A DNA stretch of 64,000 bases. Source: Sphingomonas canadensis. Its GTDB lineage: Bacteria > Pseudomonadota > Alphaproteobacteria > Sphingomonadales > Sphingomonadaceae. The notes beneath the pieces were generated by a model. The model saw nothing but the letters and a program-made list of their open reading frames with translations. It did not search any database and was not told the DNA's origin. Positions 27,201 to 35,802 of the stretch are shown here, piece after piece. The stretch spans positions 1-64,000 of the forward strand of contig NZ_JAPDRA010000013.1 of NCBI RefSeq assembly GCF_026013525.1, read 5' to 3'. Numbering within the stretch: position 1 is the stretch's first letter; the number at the start of each line of letters is the position of its first letter. The position numbers and the translations under genes were made by a program.

Positions 27201-28029
27201 GCGCGAGCGCGCGCAGATATTGCTCACGCTGCCGCCCGAACCCAAAGCCCATTCCGCCGCGCAGTTGGCGATGCGGACCAACTGGCTCTACCTGCACGAT
27301 TCGGACTGGACGGTGCAGCATCTGGTCCCTCTTATCGAGCAAGGGGCCGCGACCGATGTCGGTGATGCCGCGATCGCTGGCTTTCTGCGACAGTCTCATT
27401 TCCCGCCCAATGAACTCTTCCTGCGCCTCAAGCCGCTCATGCTGGCGCTATTCGCGGACGAGCAATCCACCTCGCGGCGGCACGACAATCTCCAGTCGCT
27501 CATTCTCGCCAGCTGGTTTCGAAAGGATGGCGAGGGCAATCGCCTGCTGGCCTCGGACGATCTGCGCGAGGCGCTGATCACGACGAGCGAGCCAAATCGA
27601 CTGGGAATCCTCCGGCTCCTCGCAAATTGGGCTGAAGAGAATGAGGACTGCGCCGCACAGACGGTTGAATTCCTGCACTGGGTGTGGCCGCGCCAGCTCG
27701 CGGTGAGGAGCCCCGCAGCGTCGACCGCGCTTGCAGAGATTGCGCTACGTGCGGGGGATCGCATGCCCGAGACGACCGCCGTGGTCCTGTCCGTGCTGGA
27801 GACCACGGCGGAGCAGATCAATGCGATGCCCTATGTCCGCCGGACCAAGGACGATCAGATCTCGAAATTTCCCGAGGAGCATCTCGCGCTATTCTTCGCG
27901 ATCCTTCCGGAGGACACCACCTTGTGGCCTTGGGGAATGGGCCAGGTGATCGAGCGGTTGTCGGAAGTTCCAGCTTTGAAGAACGATCCGCGGCTTTCCG
28001 ATCTGCGTAGGCGACTCGCCAGGATCTAG
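24259..28029 (+). CDS. SIR2-domain protein, probable NAD-consuming defence protein (DUF4020-like)
   Basis: A 1256-residue protein with an N-terminal SIR2 domain (about 20-290). The NAD-binding loop FFCGAGVS covers residues 25-32, TTNFDR about 135-140, and the catalytic histidine is H173 (IIHLHGK), followed by RIVFVGYSADDPPIQYLLEAL. The remaining 950 residues are helical, Trp- and Leu-rich and look like the long C-terminal sensor region (DUF4020-type) of SIR2 defence proteins. Such proteins deplete NAD+ on phage infection. It ends 9 bases from the end of a convergent caspase-like gene. Confidence 0.85.
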   Translation: MRFIADGPDLPDDLLDARDEGQVIFFCGAGVSRAEAGGPSFRELADRVVTSLGSSRHSPARQLLELSEKIVPIAGVGGIPPADRIFAMLEQEFPVADVRRAVAVALRPKPDAGLGPHASLVDLSRGPDGVVRLVTTNFDRVFEQVDPTLTAIAPPELPDPARAGALRGIIHLHGKVSHDYTVQEGPEFVLSSADFGRAYLADGWATTFMRALMNRYRIVFVGYSADDPPIQYLLEALRPSIAPDQLYALQEGEASYATGLWRHKGVTAIPFNGFGSLWQTLAAWAERARDPDAWRKRIARMALRGPRDLQPHERGQVAHLVSSAAGATIFAEHDPAPPAEWLCAFDPYVRFDRRRAASWRDPEPDRFDPFASYGLDGETQPNREEDARPGPTTVPAESWSAFEAAPGERPGGRNQLRRSLRGPGAITPAPLPARLSRLAWWIGKVATDPIAIWWASGQNALHADIRFPVRQALRKDGVTPDIRAAWRLIFAALDEPGEDARDRYELEQLIGVEGWSRLSVIQLVEVERPRLTVRRPMTAPIAGRSDTLHLVEADVSYPGHNSDLEVPDEHLLDYIDGTRRNLVLATRLEEMVGGFALTHLDPLNPFERGPNEFTASSPDISSLMAHLGNLVQRLHRISPDLAVAEAASWPSELGTPFRNLRLWAAAMPGLTGPEAAAAIILSLDEDAWDSRLERDLLTAIGARWVELPEEAKQRIEAMILAGPQPWEGVDPDRFEPYRLDGIMRRLFWMKRTELVPSFDLDAKIARLKDLNPEWDVQIAAEQLDRSPSRGGWVGTDKSHSALLETALDALLPEAQAASGRGRDFLMESRPFRGLVETRPVKALAALRRAAAKGEEWAWAWNDFLWSEARGNDSSRFRCYLARRIGALPDPVLVANLRALVQWFTGHAKPVWSADRELYLATWTLLAGTIAQHPDAANSAIVVQGRHDWISEALNAPAGRLADHLFDELGWDEGPETPTQSLRERAQILLTLPPEPKAHSAAQLAMRTNWLYLHDSDWTVQHLVPLIEQGAATDVGDAAIAGFLRQSHFPPNELFLRLKPLMLALFADEQSTSRRHDNLQSLILASWFRKDGEGNRLLASDDLREALITTSEPNRLGILRLLANWAEENEDCAAQTVEFLHWVWPRQLAVRSPAASTALAEIALRAGDRMPETTAVVLSVLETTAEQINAMPYVRRTKDDQISKFPEEHLALFFAILPEDTTLWPWGMGQVIERLSEVPALKNDPRLSDLRRRLARI

Positions 28030-28037
28030 CCGGCTCG

Positions 28038-29669
28038 TTACCTTTTCGGTGCAGGCCGCTTGCGAATTTTGGGCGGCGCTCCGCTTCCCGTTTCTTCGGT
28101 CAAGTCGGGCAATTCGGCTGGCACGGTAGTGGCCAGCATCGGCGATGCGCTGCGCCAACCCAGCGACAATGCCATGGTGGAATCCACCAGCTCAAGGTTG
28201 TTTTCGCCCGACACTGTGAACTCGACCTCGCCGGCTGCGAAGTCGAATGTGATCGACATGTTGTCGCGGCGATACATCAACTTTCGTTCTGCACGCCGCT
28301 CGTCGAATTGCCCCTCGCGATCGGCCAGGTCTTCAAGGGCATCGGCCACGTCGTCATAGGCAGCGGCGCGCTTGTCGAATGTAACGATGAACCGGTCCAG
28401 ATCCAGCCCCGCAATCGCTTCCTCGATTTCCTCGCGCTGTCCTTCCCAGCCATCGCGGAGTTCAAGTCTGCGCCGGATACGCCAGGCAGCCGGATCGTCG
28501 GGATCCTGATCGCTCAGGACCCAAAAGCGAAACGCCGGCGTGTCCACTGTTCCGTCGCCACCGCTGACACTGACATCGCCTTCGCGCCGCTTGAATCCAA
28601 GCGCCTCCTTCGCTGTGCTGAACAGGTCGTCCAGTTCTTCCTGCAGCCGGTCGTTGAGAAGGCTGCCGATCCAGTTCGCCGCGCGCTCGTTGATGTCCGT
28701 GGGTACGGTGTGGAAGTTCCGCTTGAACCCTGGCAGCGATTTGATCGCACCGGTCTCGACGCCTTCGAGAAAGGCTTCCGAGTTTTTCAGGCCTAGATTC
28801 GCGAGCGTGGCTGCGGGTGTGACAGGCGGTTCGGGGACATGCCTAATCCTGAAGGTTCGGGGCGAATGCAGAATGGCTCGCGGCGTCTGCTTCTCGCGGA
28901 TGCGGGTCTTGCTCGTGATGAAGTTCTGGACCTCGGACACGAGCCAATCGCGCAGGCTGACGTCAGTCATCCAGCGATCCCGTTCCAGCGCACGCTTGTC
29001 CTCCCCCTTCAAGGCTCGCAAAAGGTGATAGGTGAAGATGCCGTGCCCGATCGCGTCCGAGCCGTAGGATTTCTCCCCATCAGAGCAGGAAAGGAAGACG
29101 GCCATATAGTCCGTTCCTTCCAATTGCTCCTCGATCTCATCGTCGCTCAGGTCGAAGATCAGCGACCGGCTGGTCGCAAGCGCCTTCATCGATTCTGCGC
29201 AAGCGTCGATGAAGAGAAGTGCTCGGGTACAGGCACTCGCCTTGACCTTGGCGATGACGTCCTGGTCGAGGTCGATCGTGGAATCGCCAAGCTGCAAGGC
29301 GTTGGTATCCCAAGCAGTCAGACGGTTCTCACCCTCGATCTGGCAACCGTGCCCGGCATAGTAGAAGATGAAGAGGTCCGTCGGCGCGAGATTTGAGATG
29401 ACATAGGTTGCGTCGCCACGAATCGTGCTGAGCGACGCATTGCTATCAATGAGGAGGTGGGGATCGACGTCGGCGATGCCGTCGTAGATTTGCTCGATCG
29501 TCCGTACGAACGCTTCTGCGTCGGCGCGCGCGTGATGGACCTGGACGATCGCTGGGCGCTTGGGCGCGTTCTGATAGTGCTCGACCGCGATCGCGAGGAC
29601 CACAACTCGATCATAAGCCGATGCTTCCGACGCGATATTTCGAGTTACGACGCCCATCGTTCTTTTCAT
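28038..29669 (-). CDS. Caspase-like (C14 family) protease
   Basis: A 543-residue protein if started at ATG 29669, which has GGAAAG upstream. The frame is open to a GTG at 29801, but that region overlaps a LexA box and is more likely promoter. The caspase p20 core is clear: DRVVVLAIAVEHYQ at the start, catalytic His in IFYYAGHG (H107) and Cys in LLFIDACAES (C157), then VFLSCSDGEKSYGSD and HGIFTYHLLRALKG. The C-terminal 300 residues are acidic and unrecognised. Bacterial caspase-like proteases act in abortive infection; its substrate may be a neighbour. Confidence 0.82.
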   Translation of the reverse strand: MKRTMGVVTRNIASEASAYDRVVVLAIAVEHYQNAPKRPAIVQVHHARADAEAFVRTIEQIYDGIADVDPHLLIDSNASLSTIRGDATYVISNLAPTDLFIFYYAGHGCQIEGENRLTAWDTNALQLGDSTIDLDQDVIAKVKASACTRALLFIDACAESMKALATSRSLIFDLSDDEIEEQLEGTDYMAVFLSCSDGEKSYGSDAIGHGIFTYHLLRALKGEDKRALERDRWMTDVSLRDWLVSEVQNFITSKTRIREKQTPRAILHSPRTFRIRHVPEPPVTPAATLANLGLKNSEAFLEGVETGAIKSLPGFKRNFHTVPTDINERAANWIGSLLNDRLQEELDDLFSTAKEALGFKRREGDVSVSGGDGTVDTPAFRFWVLSDQDPDDPAAWRIRRRLELRDGWEGQREEIEEAIAGLDLDRFIVTFDKRAAAYDDVADALEDLADREGQFDERRAERKLMYRRDNMSITFDFAAGEVEFTVSGENNLELVDSTMALSLGWRSASPMLATTVPAELPDLTEETGSGAPPKIRKRPAPKR

Positions 29670-29784
29670 CTCTGACTTTCCGTCTTCAAGCGGCTCCTCA
29701 GGGAAATAGGCATTGAGCAGCACGCGTGCCACCGGCCCAAAGCTCGTACCACGCAAGTGCTTGACGACGCGCGCGGTTGTATCG

Positions 29785-29799
29785 GAACATAATAGGAAC
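29785..29799. promoter_or_regulatory. LexA (SOS) box upstream of the imuA remnant
   Basis: GAACATAATAGGAAC is an exact GAAC-N7-GAAC LexA site, 20 bases before the imuA ATG. It also lies upstream of the divergent caspase-like gene, so that gene could be SOS-regulated too. Confidence 0.8.
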
Positions 29800-29819
29800 A
29801 CACGAGTCGTTATTTCCTT

Positions 29820-29943
29820 ATGCTGACCGAAGCCGCCAATGCCGAGACCGACCGCGCCCGCCTGCTTGCTGAGCTTAAGGCGCGCATTGCCGTGCCGGTT
29901 GCCAGCGGTGCGCCGCTTCTGCCGTACGGGATCGAGGCGATCG
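29820..29943 (+). pseudogene. imuA: imuA N-terminal remnant
   Basis: Opens at ATG 29820 behind the LexA box and reads LLAELKARIAVPVASGAPLL then PYGIEAIDAR, the expected beginning of ImuA (RecA-like partner of the mutasome). At GCGATCGATGCGCG it passes directly into the imuB start codon in another frame, so about 200 codons of imuA are missing. The shared GATGCGCG at the junction suggests a microhomology deletion. The open frame continues to 30023 only as imuB out-of-frame sequence. Confidence 0.65.
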
Positions 29944-31245
29944 ATGCGCGTCGCCTCGCTCTACCTGCCCCAACTCGCGATCGAGCGGCTGCGGCGGGCC
30001 GAGCGTCCCGCCGCGCCGCCTGAGCGGCCCTGGTCCCCCGCGCCGATCCTGCCGCCGAGCGTCAACGAGGATCCTGGCGCATGCTCGGTGCCGCGCGGCG
30101 GCGGCTGGCGCCCGGGCGCGCGCTGGGCGCAGGGCGGCGCGCTGGGACGGAATGCCGCGGCGAAACAGATTGCAGCATTGCCCGCGCACCAGCGCCCGCC
30201 GATGCGCGAACTCGGGCGCCGCTCGGAGGCGGCCGAGCATCCGTTTCGTGCGATGCCTCCGGACGCAGGAGGGCAAGCGCCCGGGCCAATAATGGTCCCC
30301 GTCGATCCACTCTGGGGACGGCCGACGATCCTGATCGAACGCATCGGTCAACGCGAGATCGTGACCGCGGCGTGTCCGGTCGCGCTGGCGCTGGACCTGA
30401 TACCCGGCATGGCGGCCTCGCATGCACGGGCGCTGGTCGGCGATCTCGATGTGCGGGAGGCGGACGCAGCGGCCGACCTAGCTTGGCTCGACCGGCTGGC
30501 GCTGCACGCTGTCGCGCATTGGACGCCGATCGCCTGCCCCTCCGGCGCCGACGGCATCTGGCTCGATCTGACCGGCACCAGCCATTTGTTCGGCGGCGAG
30601 GCGCGCTTCTGCCGCCGCGTGCTGCGCTTCCTAGCCCGGCTCGGCATGACCGGGCGCCTCGCGGTCGCGGGCACGCCGGGCGCCGCGCATGCGCTCGCCC
30701 GCTATGGTGGCGAGGCGCTGACGATCCTGCCGCCTGCCCGCGAAGCCGAGGCGCTTGCCGGGCTGCCGGTTGCGGCGCTTCGGCTTGACGCGAGCGTGCT
30801 GGCGGCGGCGGCGCGGTTCGGGCTCGAACGCATCGGAGATCTTTATGCGATGCCGCGCGGGCCGCTGGCCCGGCGCCTGGGGCTGGGCGCCGTCGCGCGG
30901 CTCGACCAGGCGCTCGGACGGACGGCCGAGCCGATCGTGCCGGTGGTCCCGTTCGAAGCGCCCGAAGTATCACGGCGGCTGCTCGAGCCGATCGCCACCG
31001 CGGAGGCGATCGCGCAGGTGATCGCCGATCTGGTCGACGATCTCATGCTGATACTCCAGAAGCGCGGGCTGGGGCTGCGCACCGTTTTGCTCACGGCCGA
31101 GCGGATCGATGGCGCCGACCAGCACTTCGCGACCGGAGCCTCGCGCGCCACGCGCGATGCGCGGCACCTGGTGCGCATGTTCGGCTTGAAGATCGACCGG
31201 ATCGAGCCCGGCCTCGGCATCGAGGCAATGCGGCTGACCGTTATG
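29944..31245 (+). pseudogene. imuB: imuB (Y-family polymerase-like protein), 3'-truncated
   Basis: About 430 codons of ImuB: MRVASLYLPQLAIERLRRAE, LDLTGTSHLFGGEARF, LAVAGTPGAAHALARYG, RFGLERIGDLYAMPRGPLARRLG, LLTAERIDGADQHFATGASRATRD, ending around GLGIEAMRLTV. ImuB connects the mutagenic DnaE2 polymerase to the clamp. The normal last 80-100 residues are missing: at about 31245 the sequence becomes the antisense of another gene. The frame stays open to 31638 with an unrelated tail. No dnaE2 follows, so induced mutagenesis from this copy is unlikely. Confidence 0.75.
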
Positions 31246-32679
31246 AGGAGCGATCGCATAGTGGCTGCCGAGGTCGAGCAAAGGAGCATATTGCAGGTCC
31301 AGATGGCCTGCTCCGGCCTTCATCGTCAGCAGGTCGATGATCGCTCGGGTCTTTTCCGCATCAGCGAATATCAGCTGCATCTGCTCGAACAGGCTATCGT
31401 GCGTGACGATCAGGACGGTCGACGCGAAGGTGAGATAATAGCGCTCTGCCTCGTCCGGGATGCCTTCGAGCTTCTTTTGGTAGACGCAGCTGATGAAGTT
31501 GAAATAGCGCTGGAGCTTGAAGATATCGATCGCCGTCACCCCCTCGGTGACTTGCTCATAGGGGTCGAGCCGGACGAAGCTGTCGACATCGAGGTGCAGG
31601 AGGTTCTCGACTTCGTCACGAAACATGTCGTCCCTTGAGAAGAGCTCGAACACCTGGGGTGCGCTCGGCAGCATCAGGCGCAGCCGCTTCACCGGCGTCG
31701 CGACCAGCTCGATCAGCGAGTCGAAGACCTGCTCCTCGAACCCTTTTTCGATGAACTCCCGCACCGAAGGAGGTGGGTCGGACCCGTTGAGATGGCGGGC
31801 GCGAATCCAGGCCTGGTTCTGGCTCTGGATATAGCCGAGCCGGATCGACCGCTCGATGTCGGGGTCCGACGAAAAGATCCTAACAGTCTCGCCCTCGAGC
31901 TCCGCCTCAAAGGGCAGACCGTCGATGAGCTTCTCGGCATCGGTGAACTTCGTCAGCCGGACAGCTGCGAGCAGAAGCCTCTCGTATACCGTCGCCTCGG
32001 GCAAGATGCCCTCTATATCGATGAAGTTGCAGCATTCGTCGTGGATCGGAAACAGCTTCGAATACATCGCGATGATCAGCGAGCCCGCGTCGGACAGATC
32101 CTCGGAGGAATAGCGCTCGAGGTTGAGCGAGCTCAGCGTCGGGTCGGGGATCCAGTGGTGGTAGAAGCGGCTGTTGAGCACGACCAGGATCGTCTTGAGC
32201 GCGATATTCTCGCGCGTCCGCAATATCCCGTTGATCTCCTTGTGCAGCGACAGCGCGTTGGGCGCGACCTTGGTCAGCGCGAGCACCGAGCGGAGATAGT
32301 CGATGCGGTCGTCGCGTGCGGTCAGAAGATGACGAACCTTGAGCGCCATCTTGATGATGCCGGCGATGAGCGATCCGTTGAACTCATATTTGGAGGATCG
32401 CAGGATGCCGCTCCTGCGCAATCTGGGGATCACATACTCGGCATCCGCCCGCAGGATCGCGATCGCGGTTGCCAGGGACTCTTCGCGCCGCGCCGCGCCC
32501 AGATGGCCGGTCAATTCCTCGATCAGCGACTTGATCTCCTGATCACGTGCTATTGAAGGCGCGGGCGGCTGGTACGCTTCAAGTACCGCGATCATGCCGG
32601 CATGATTGCGCGCGTTCAGCAGCGCTGCGACAAGCGATCGCACGGACTGGTCGCCAGATGGGGCAGGCAATGTCGGCAT
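31245..32679 (-). pseudogene. Unknown protein gene, 3' end lost by fusion to imuB
   Basis: About 478 codons from ATG 32679 (MPTLPAPSGDQSVRSLVAAL onward). The protein is largely helical (SLIAGIIKMALKVRHLLTARDDRIDYLRSVL, YERLLLAAVRLTKFTDAEKLIDG, FELFSRDDMFRDEVENLLHLDVD) with no motif I recognise. Around GSHYAIAPH at about 31245 it runs into the antisense strand of imuB, and the frame then stays open to 30970 by chance. The original C-terminus is therefore lost. The N-terminal part may still be made. Confidence 0.55.
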
Positions 32680-32887
32680 TCGCTTCGCGCATTGCCGTCT
32701 TTGCTCTCGCTGCTCAATGCTGATCTCCCGAGACTTACACAGGTCGCATTAGGAGCCTTGGCCAAGATTTTTCCAATACTGTCTATTCATGGGCGAGGAC
32801 CTTCTGCTGATTGCGGATCAGGTCCCGAGGCCAGTTCAAACCGTCAACGAGTTGCGGTACCAACCCTTCAGCCGGAGGGAGCGTGCG

Positions 32888-33076
32888 ATGAGCGAGGTCA
32901 AATTGTCCGCCACCCCCAAGGGCAATGGCTATCAGGCAACTGTCACCTTTCCCTCGGGCGTGTCGATCAGCTCGGCCGAAGCCTATCCCAGCATTCCCGA
33001 GGCGATCACGGCAGCGGCGCTGAAGCTGCTGGATATGCCCGAACGGATCGAAGCCCTGGCGCCCGGCTCGGTTTGA
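32888..33076 (+). CDS. Small conserved-looking protein
   Basis: A 62-residue protein beginning MSEVKLSATPKGNGYQATV and continuing FPSGVSISSAEAYPSIPEAI. GGAGGGAG precedes ATG 32888 at good spacing, which is why this start is chosen over 32789. Predicted as two beta strands followed by a helix. I do not recognise a family. A hairpin starts at its stop codon. It opens the block of ICE-type genes. Confidence 0.6.
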   Translation: MSEVKLSATPKGNGYQATVTFPSGVSISSAEAYPSIPEAITAAALKLLDMPERIEALAPGSV

Positions 33077-33100
33077 AGGAACGACGGGACGCCGTTCCTT
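33076..33100 (+). terminator. Hairpin after the small gene
   Basis: Perfect 8-base arms AAGGAACG (33076-33083) and CGTTCCTT (33093-33100) beginning at the last base of the stop codon. There is no T-run, so termination strength is uncertain. Confidence 0.5.
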
Positions 33101-33116
33101 ACCGGCAGATCCGCGA

Positions 33117-33194
33117 GGGGAATGCCTTCCCCTGACGGCCAGCCTTGGTCTGGCCGTACCCCTTCTGCGGGCGCTCCGCCCCGCAACGCCCCGG
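33117..33194 (+). repeat. Extragenic GC-rich repeat, copy B
   Basis: Matches copy A at 20871-20945 in order and orientation (GGGGAATGCCTTCCCC, CAGCCTTGG, GGCCGTACCCC, TTCTGCGGG). It forms the first part of the leader upstream of the DUF932 gene. Confidence 0.5.
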
Positions 33195-33277
33195 TGAGAG
33201 CAAGAGAGCGGCCGGTTCGGCCGTGACGGGTCAGGGCCGAGAGAGAGTCTCGCGGCGCCCGTCGCGGAGAATTTTCC

Positions 33278-34699
33278 ATGGCGACTGTCCTCAATCCCGC
33301 TGCCGCGCCGCCACCGCGTTCCGGCGCCTACAAGGTCGATATCTCGCGAGGGTCGCGCATCGGACGCGTCTCGTCCGAATGGTTCTCACGGCCCGACGAC
33401 GAGCGCTATTTGTCGCTCACCGAGCTCCATGCCGCGGTCCTGGCGCGCGCCGAGCGCGCCACCACCCGCACCGTCGAAACCCGCGAGGTCCGAGTCGAGG
33501 CGAGCCGCGACGATGCCGAGCGGCTCGCACTGATGATCCCCGGTCGCGCCGAGCCGGTCGCCCCGACCCATTGGTCGTTCGGCCAGCTCGCCAGCCTGGT
33601 CGGTGCGCCTTCGGGCTATCTGCGCCAGCTCCCCGCACCGCTTGCTGCTATCAATCTGCAGCACGGGCTCCTCTCGCATCGCGGCGAGCTGATGAAGACC
33701 CTCGAAACCGAGGACGGCCGCACCGAGCTGCGCGCCGTCACCGGTCCCGATTATGGGCGGATCTGGGACCATGAACTGGTCGCCGCGGTGATGAAGATCG
33801 CGGGCAACGGCACGGGCGATACCCGCTGGAAGGTGCCCGGCCTGCTCGACTGGTCGACCATGACCCACAACCCGTTCGTCGAGGTGACCAAGGATACCAC
33901 CACCCTCTATGCGAGCGATCGCGACGTCTTTCTGTTCCTGGTCGACGATGCGCATCCGATCGAGGCGGGCCGACTGCCCAATGGCGACCCGGACCTGTTC
34001 TTCCGCGGCTTCTATTGCTGGAACAGCGAGGTCGGCTCGAAGACGCTCGGCATGGCGAGCTTCTATCTCCGCGCCGTCTGCATGAACCGCAACATCTGGG
34101 GTGCGGAAGGCTTCGAGGAGATCAGCATCCGCCACTCCAAGTTCGCCGCGAACCGCTTCGCCCATGAAGCAGCGCCCGCGCTGGAGAATTTCGCGACTTC
34201 GTCCCCGCAGCCCTTCATGGCCGGCATCATGGCCGCGCGGCGGCGGATCGTCGCCAGGACTGACGAGGACCGGCAGGATTTCCTGCGCAAGCGTGGCTTC
34301 TCCAAGGCCGAGACCGGCCGGATCATCGCGACCGTGCTCGACGAGGAAGGGCATCCGCCCGCCTCGATCTTCGACTTCGTCCAGGGGATCACTGCGCTCG
34401 CCCGCGACAAGCCGCATCAGGATTCGCGGCTCGATCTCGAGGCCAAGAGGGCGATGGGTCGGCAGCCGGCGGCCCTGCGCAACGGTTCGCCCGGCTATTT
34501 TCCGCCGCGGGCGTACCGCCCGCGTTGCATCGCGAAGCAAAATAGCCGGGCTCCACCGTCCTCCGCTGACGCTTCGGCATCCCCGGCGCATGCGCGCCGG
34601 CCGCGTTGCTGGATGTGCCCCGTGCCGCCGGCCACCGCCTCTTGTCGCCAGGAAGGCCGCGAGGGCGCGGCCGCAAGCCAGGAGACGCATCATGAATGA
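33278..34699 (+). CDS. DUF932-domain protein (phage/plasmid-type)
   Basis: A 473-residue frame. Residues about 60-390 carry the DUF932 pattern: THWSFGQLASLVGAPSGYLRQLP, RAVTGPDYGRIWDHELV, SDRDVFLFLVDD, LFFRGFYCWNSEVGSKTLGMASFYLRAVCMNRNIWG, and ISIRHSKFAANRF. Family function is unknown; such genes are typical of plasmids and integrative elements. The last 80 codons are low-complexity and cover a nested inverted repeat, so the original protein may have ended near residue 395 and reads through. GGAGAATTTTCC precedes ATG 33278. Confidence 0.85.
   Translation: MATVLNPAAAPPPRSGAYKVDISRGSRIGRVSSEWFSRPDDERYLSLTELHAAVLARAERATTRTVETREVRVEASRDDAERLALMIPGRAEPVAPTHWSFGQLASLVGAPSGYLRQLPAPLAAINLQHGLLSHRGELMKTLETEDGRTELRAVTGPDYGRIWDHELVAAVMKIAGNGTGDTRWKVPGLLDWSTMTHNPFVEVTKDTTTLYASDRDVFLFLVDDAHPIEAGRLPNGDPDLFFRGFYCWNSEVGSKTLGMASFYLRAVCMNRNIWGAEGFEEISIRHSKFAANRFAHEAAPALENFATSSPQPFMAGIMAARRRIVARTDEDRQDFLRKRGFSKAETGRIIATVLDEEGHPPASIFDFVQGITALARDKPHQDSRLDLEAKRAMGRQPAALRNGSPGYFPPRAYRPRCIAKQNSRAPPSSADASASPAHARRPRCWMCPVPPATASCRQEGREGAAASQETHHE
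34489..34551. repeat. Nested inverted repeat within the DUF932 3' region
   Basis: Outer arms GCCCGGCTATTTT (34489-34501) and AAAATAGCCGGGC (34539-34551) are perfect. Inside is a second perfect hairpin GCGGGCG-TAC-CGCCCGC (34507-34523). It lies between two ICE-type genes and is read through by the DUF932 frame; it may be a mobile palindromic unit or an RNA structure. Confidence 0.6.
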
Positions 34700-35618
34700 T
34701 GACCGCCATATCGACGAGGACGAGGCTCCCTCGCAATTCGCCGACCTCCTCCAGGAACTCGAGCTGTTCGGACGCAGGCCCTTCGACGACGATCTCGATC
34801 CAAGGCCCCTGCCCGAGGGCCGGCTGGTCGAGGCGGCGGCCGCCGACAGCTTCGACGCGATGGTCGCGGCCCTTTGCGATACGCGTCTCGAGCCCGACAT
34901 GGAGGATCTGCTCTGGGGCTTCACCAACGTCTTCCACCGCGCCGGCGAACGGGTCGAACGCGAGCTCGACGCCAACGAGGAGGCGCAGAGGCGACTGCAA
35001 CGCGAACAGGACGGATCCGAGGTCAAGTCGGTCGAGCTCGAGACCGCGATCGCGGAAGGGCGCACGATGATCGAGCGCCGCGATGCGATGGAAGCGTTCC
35101 GCGAAGCCTTTGCCGAGCAGTTTCGCCACTATTTCCGCAAGGCCTGGCTGCCCCGCTCGGGATCGATGCTCAACCGCCGCGCGATGACTGCGGCGGTGAT
35201 CGAGAGCCGCGAATTTGTGAACGACAGGCGCTGGACCGACGCCAAGCTCCTCCTGCCCCCCGGCGAGCGCATCTATGTCAGCGGCGGTGCCGACTATAAC
35301 GATCATCGCAAGGTCTGGCGGGTGCTCGACGAGGTGCGTGGGCGCCATCCGCAGATGGTCCTGCTCCATGGCGGGTCGAGGACGGGGGCCGAGCGCATCG
35401 CTGCCCTCTGGGCAGGAGAGCGCAAGGTGCCTCAGGTCGCATTCGCTCCGGACTTCACCAAGCACAGCCGCTCGTCCGCACCCTTCAAGCGCAACGACCG
35501 GGTTCTCGACACCCTGCCGCGCGGGATCATCATCTTCCCCGGTGGCGGCATCCAGGACAATCTGTTCGACAAGGCACGTGCTGCCGGGATCGCGGTCCTC
35601 GATCATCGTCGGCGATGA
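34692..35618 (+). CDS. DUF2493 (SLOG/YpsA-like) protein
   Basis: A 308-residue protein. The N-terminal 190 residues are acidic and helical with a coiled-coil-like stretch (ANEEAQRRLQREQDGSEVKS). The C-terminal domain (about 195-305) is the SLOG/YpsA-type Rossmann fold: ERIYVSGGADYNDHRKVW, MVLLHGGSRTGAERIAALWA, RNDRVLDTLPRGIIIFPGGGIQDNLFDKA. SLOG domains bind nucleotides or derivatives. GGAGACGC precedes ATG 34692, which lies just before the DUF932 stop. This gene usually accompanies DUF932 and DUF736 genes in integrative elements. Confidence 0.85.
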   Translation: MNDDRHIDEDEAPSQFADLLQELELFGRRPFDDDLDPRPLPEGRLVEAAAADSFDAMVAALCDTRLEPDMEDLLWGFTNVFHRAGERVERELDANEEAQRRLQREQDGSEVKSVELETAIAEGRTMIERRDAMEAFREAFAEQFRHYFRKAWLPRSGSMLNRRAMTAAVIESREFVNDRRWTDAKLLLPPGERIYVSGGADYNDHRKVWRVLDEVRGRHPQMVLLHGGSRTGAERIAALWAGERKVPQVAFAPDFTKHSRSSAPFKRNDRVLDTLPRGIIIFPGGGIQDNLFDKARAAGIAVLDHRRR

Positions 35619-35802
35619 TGGTCGCACATCCACACGCGCCGAAGCCGGGCGGTCCCGACCTGGGCCCGCGCCGGCGCGCCGCAACGCGGGCGTTCGCCCG
35701 CGTCCTCCACTGCGTTCCGGCCCAAGGGTGCGGCCCGCCTCCCACGCGAGCCCGCTCGGTCTCCGTCCCCCGGCTTCGGCCGGCAAGAGCTGGAGGTGAA
35801 CG

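Noticed and set aside
29669..29801. Longer GTG start for the caspase-like gene
   Set aside because: The extension covers the LexA box and promoter of the imuA remnant, and ATG 29669 has a better ribosome site. It cannot be excluded entirely.
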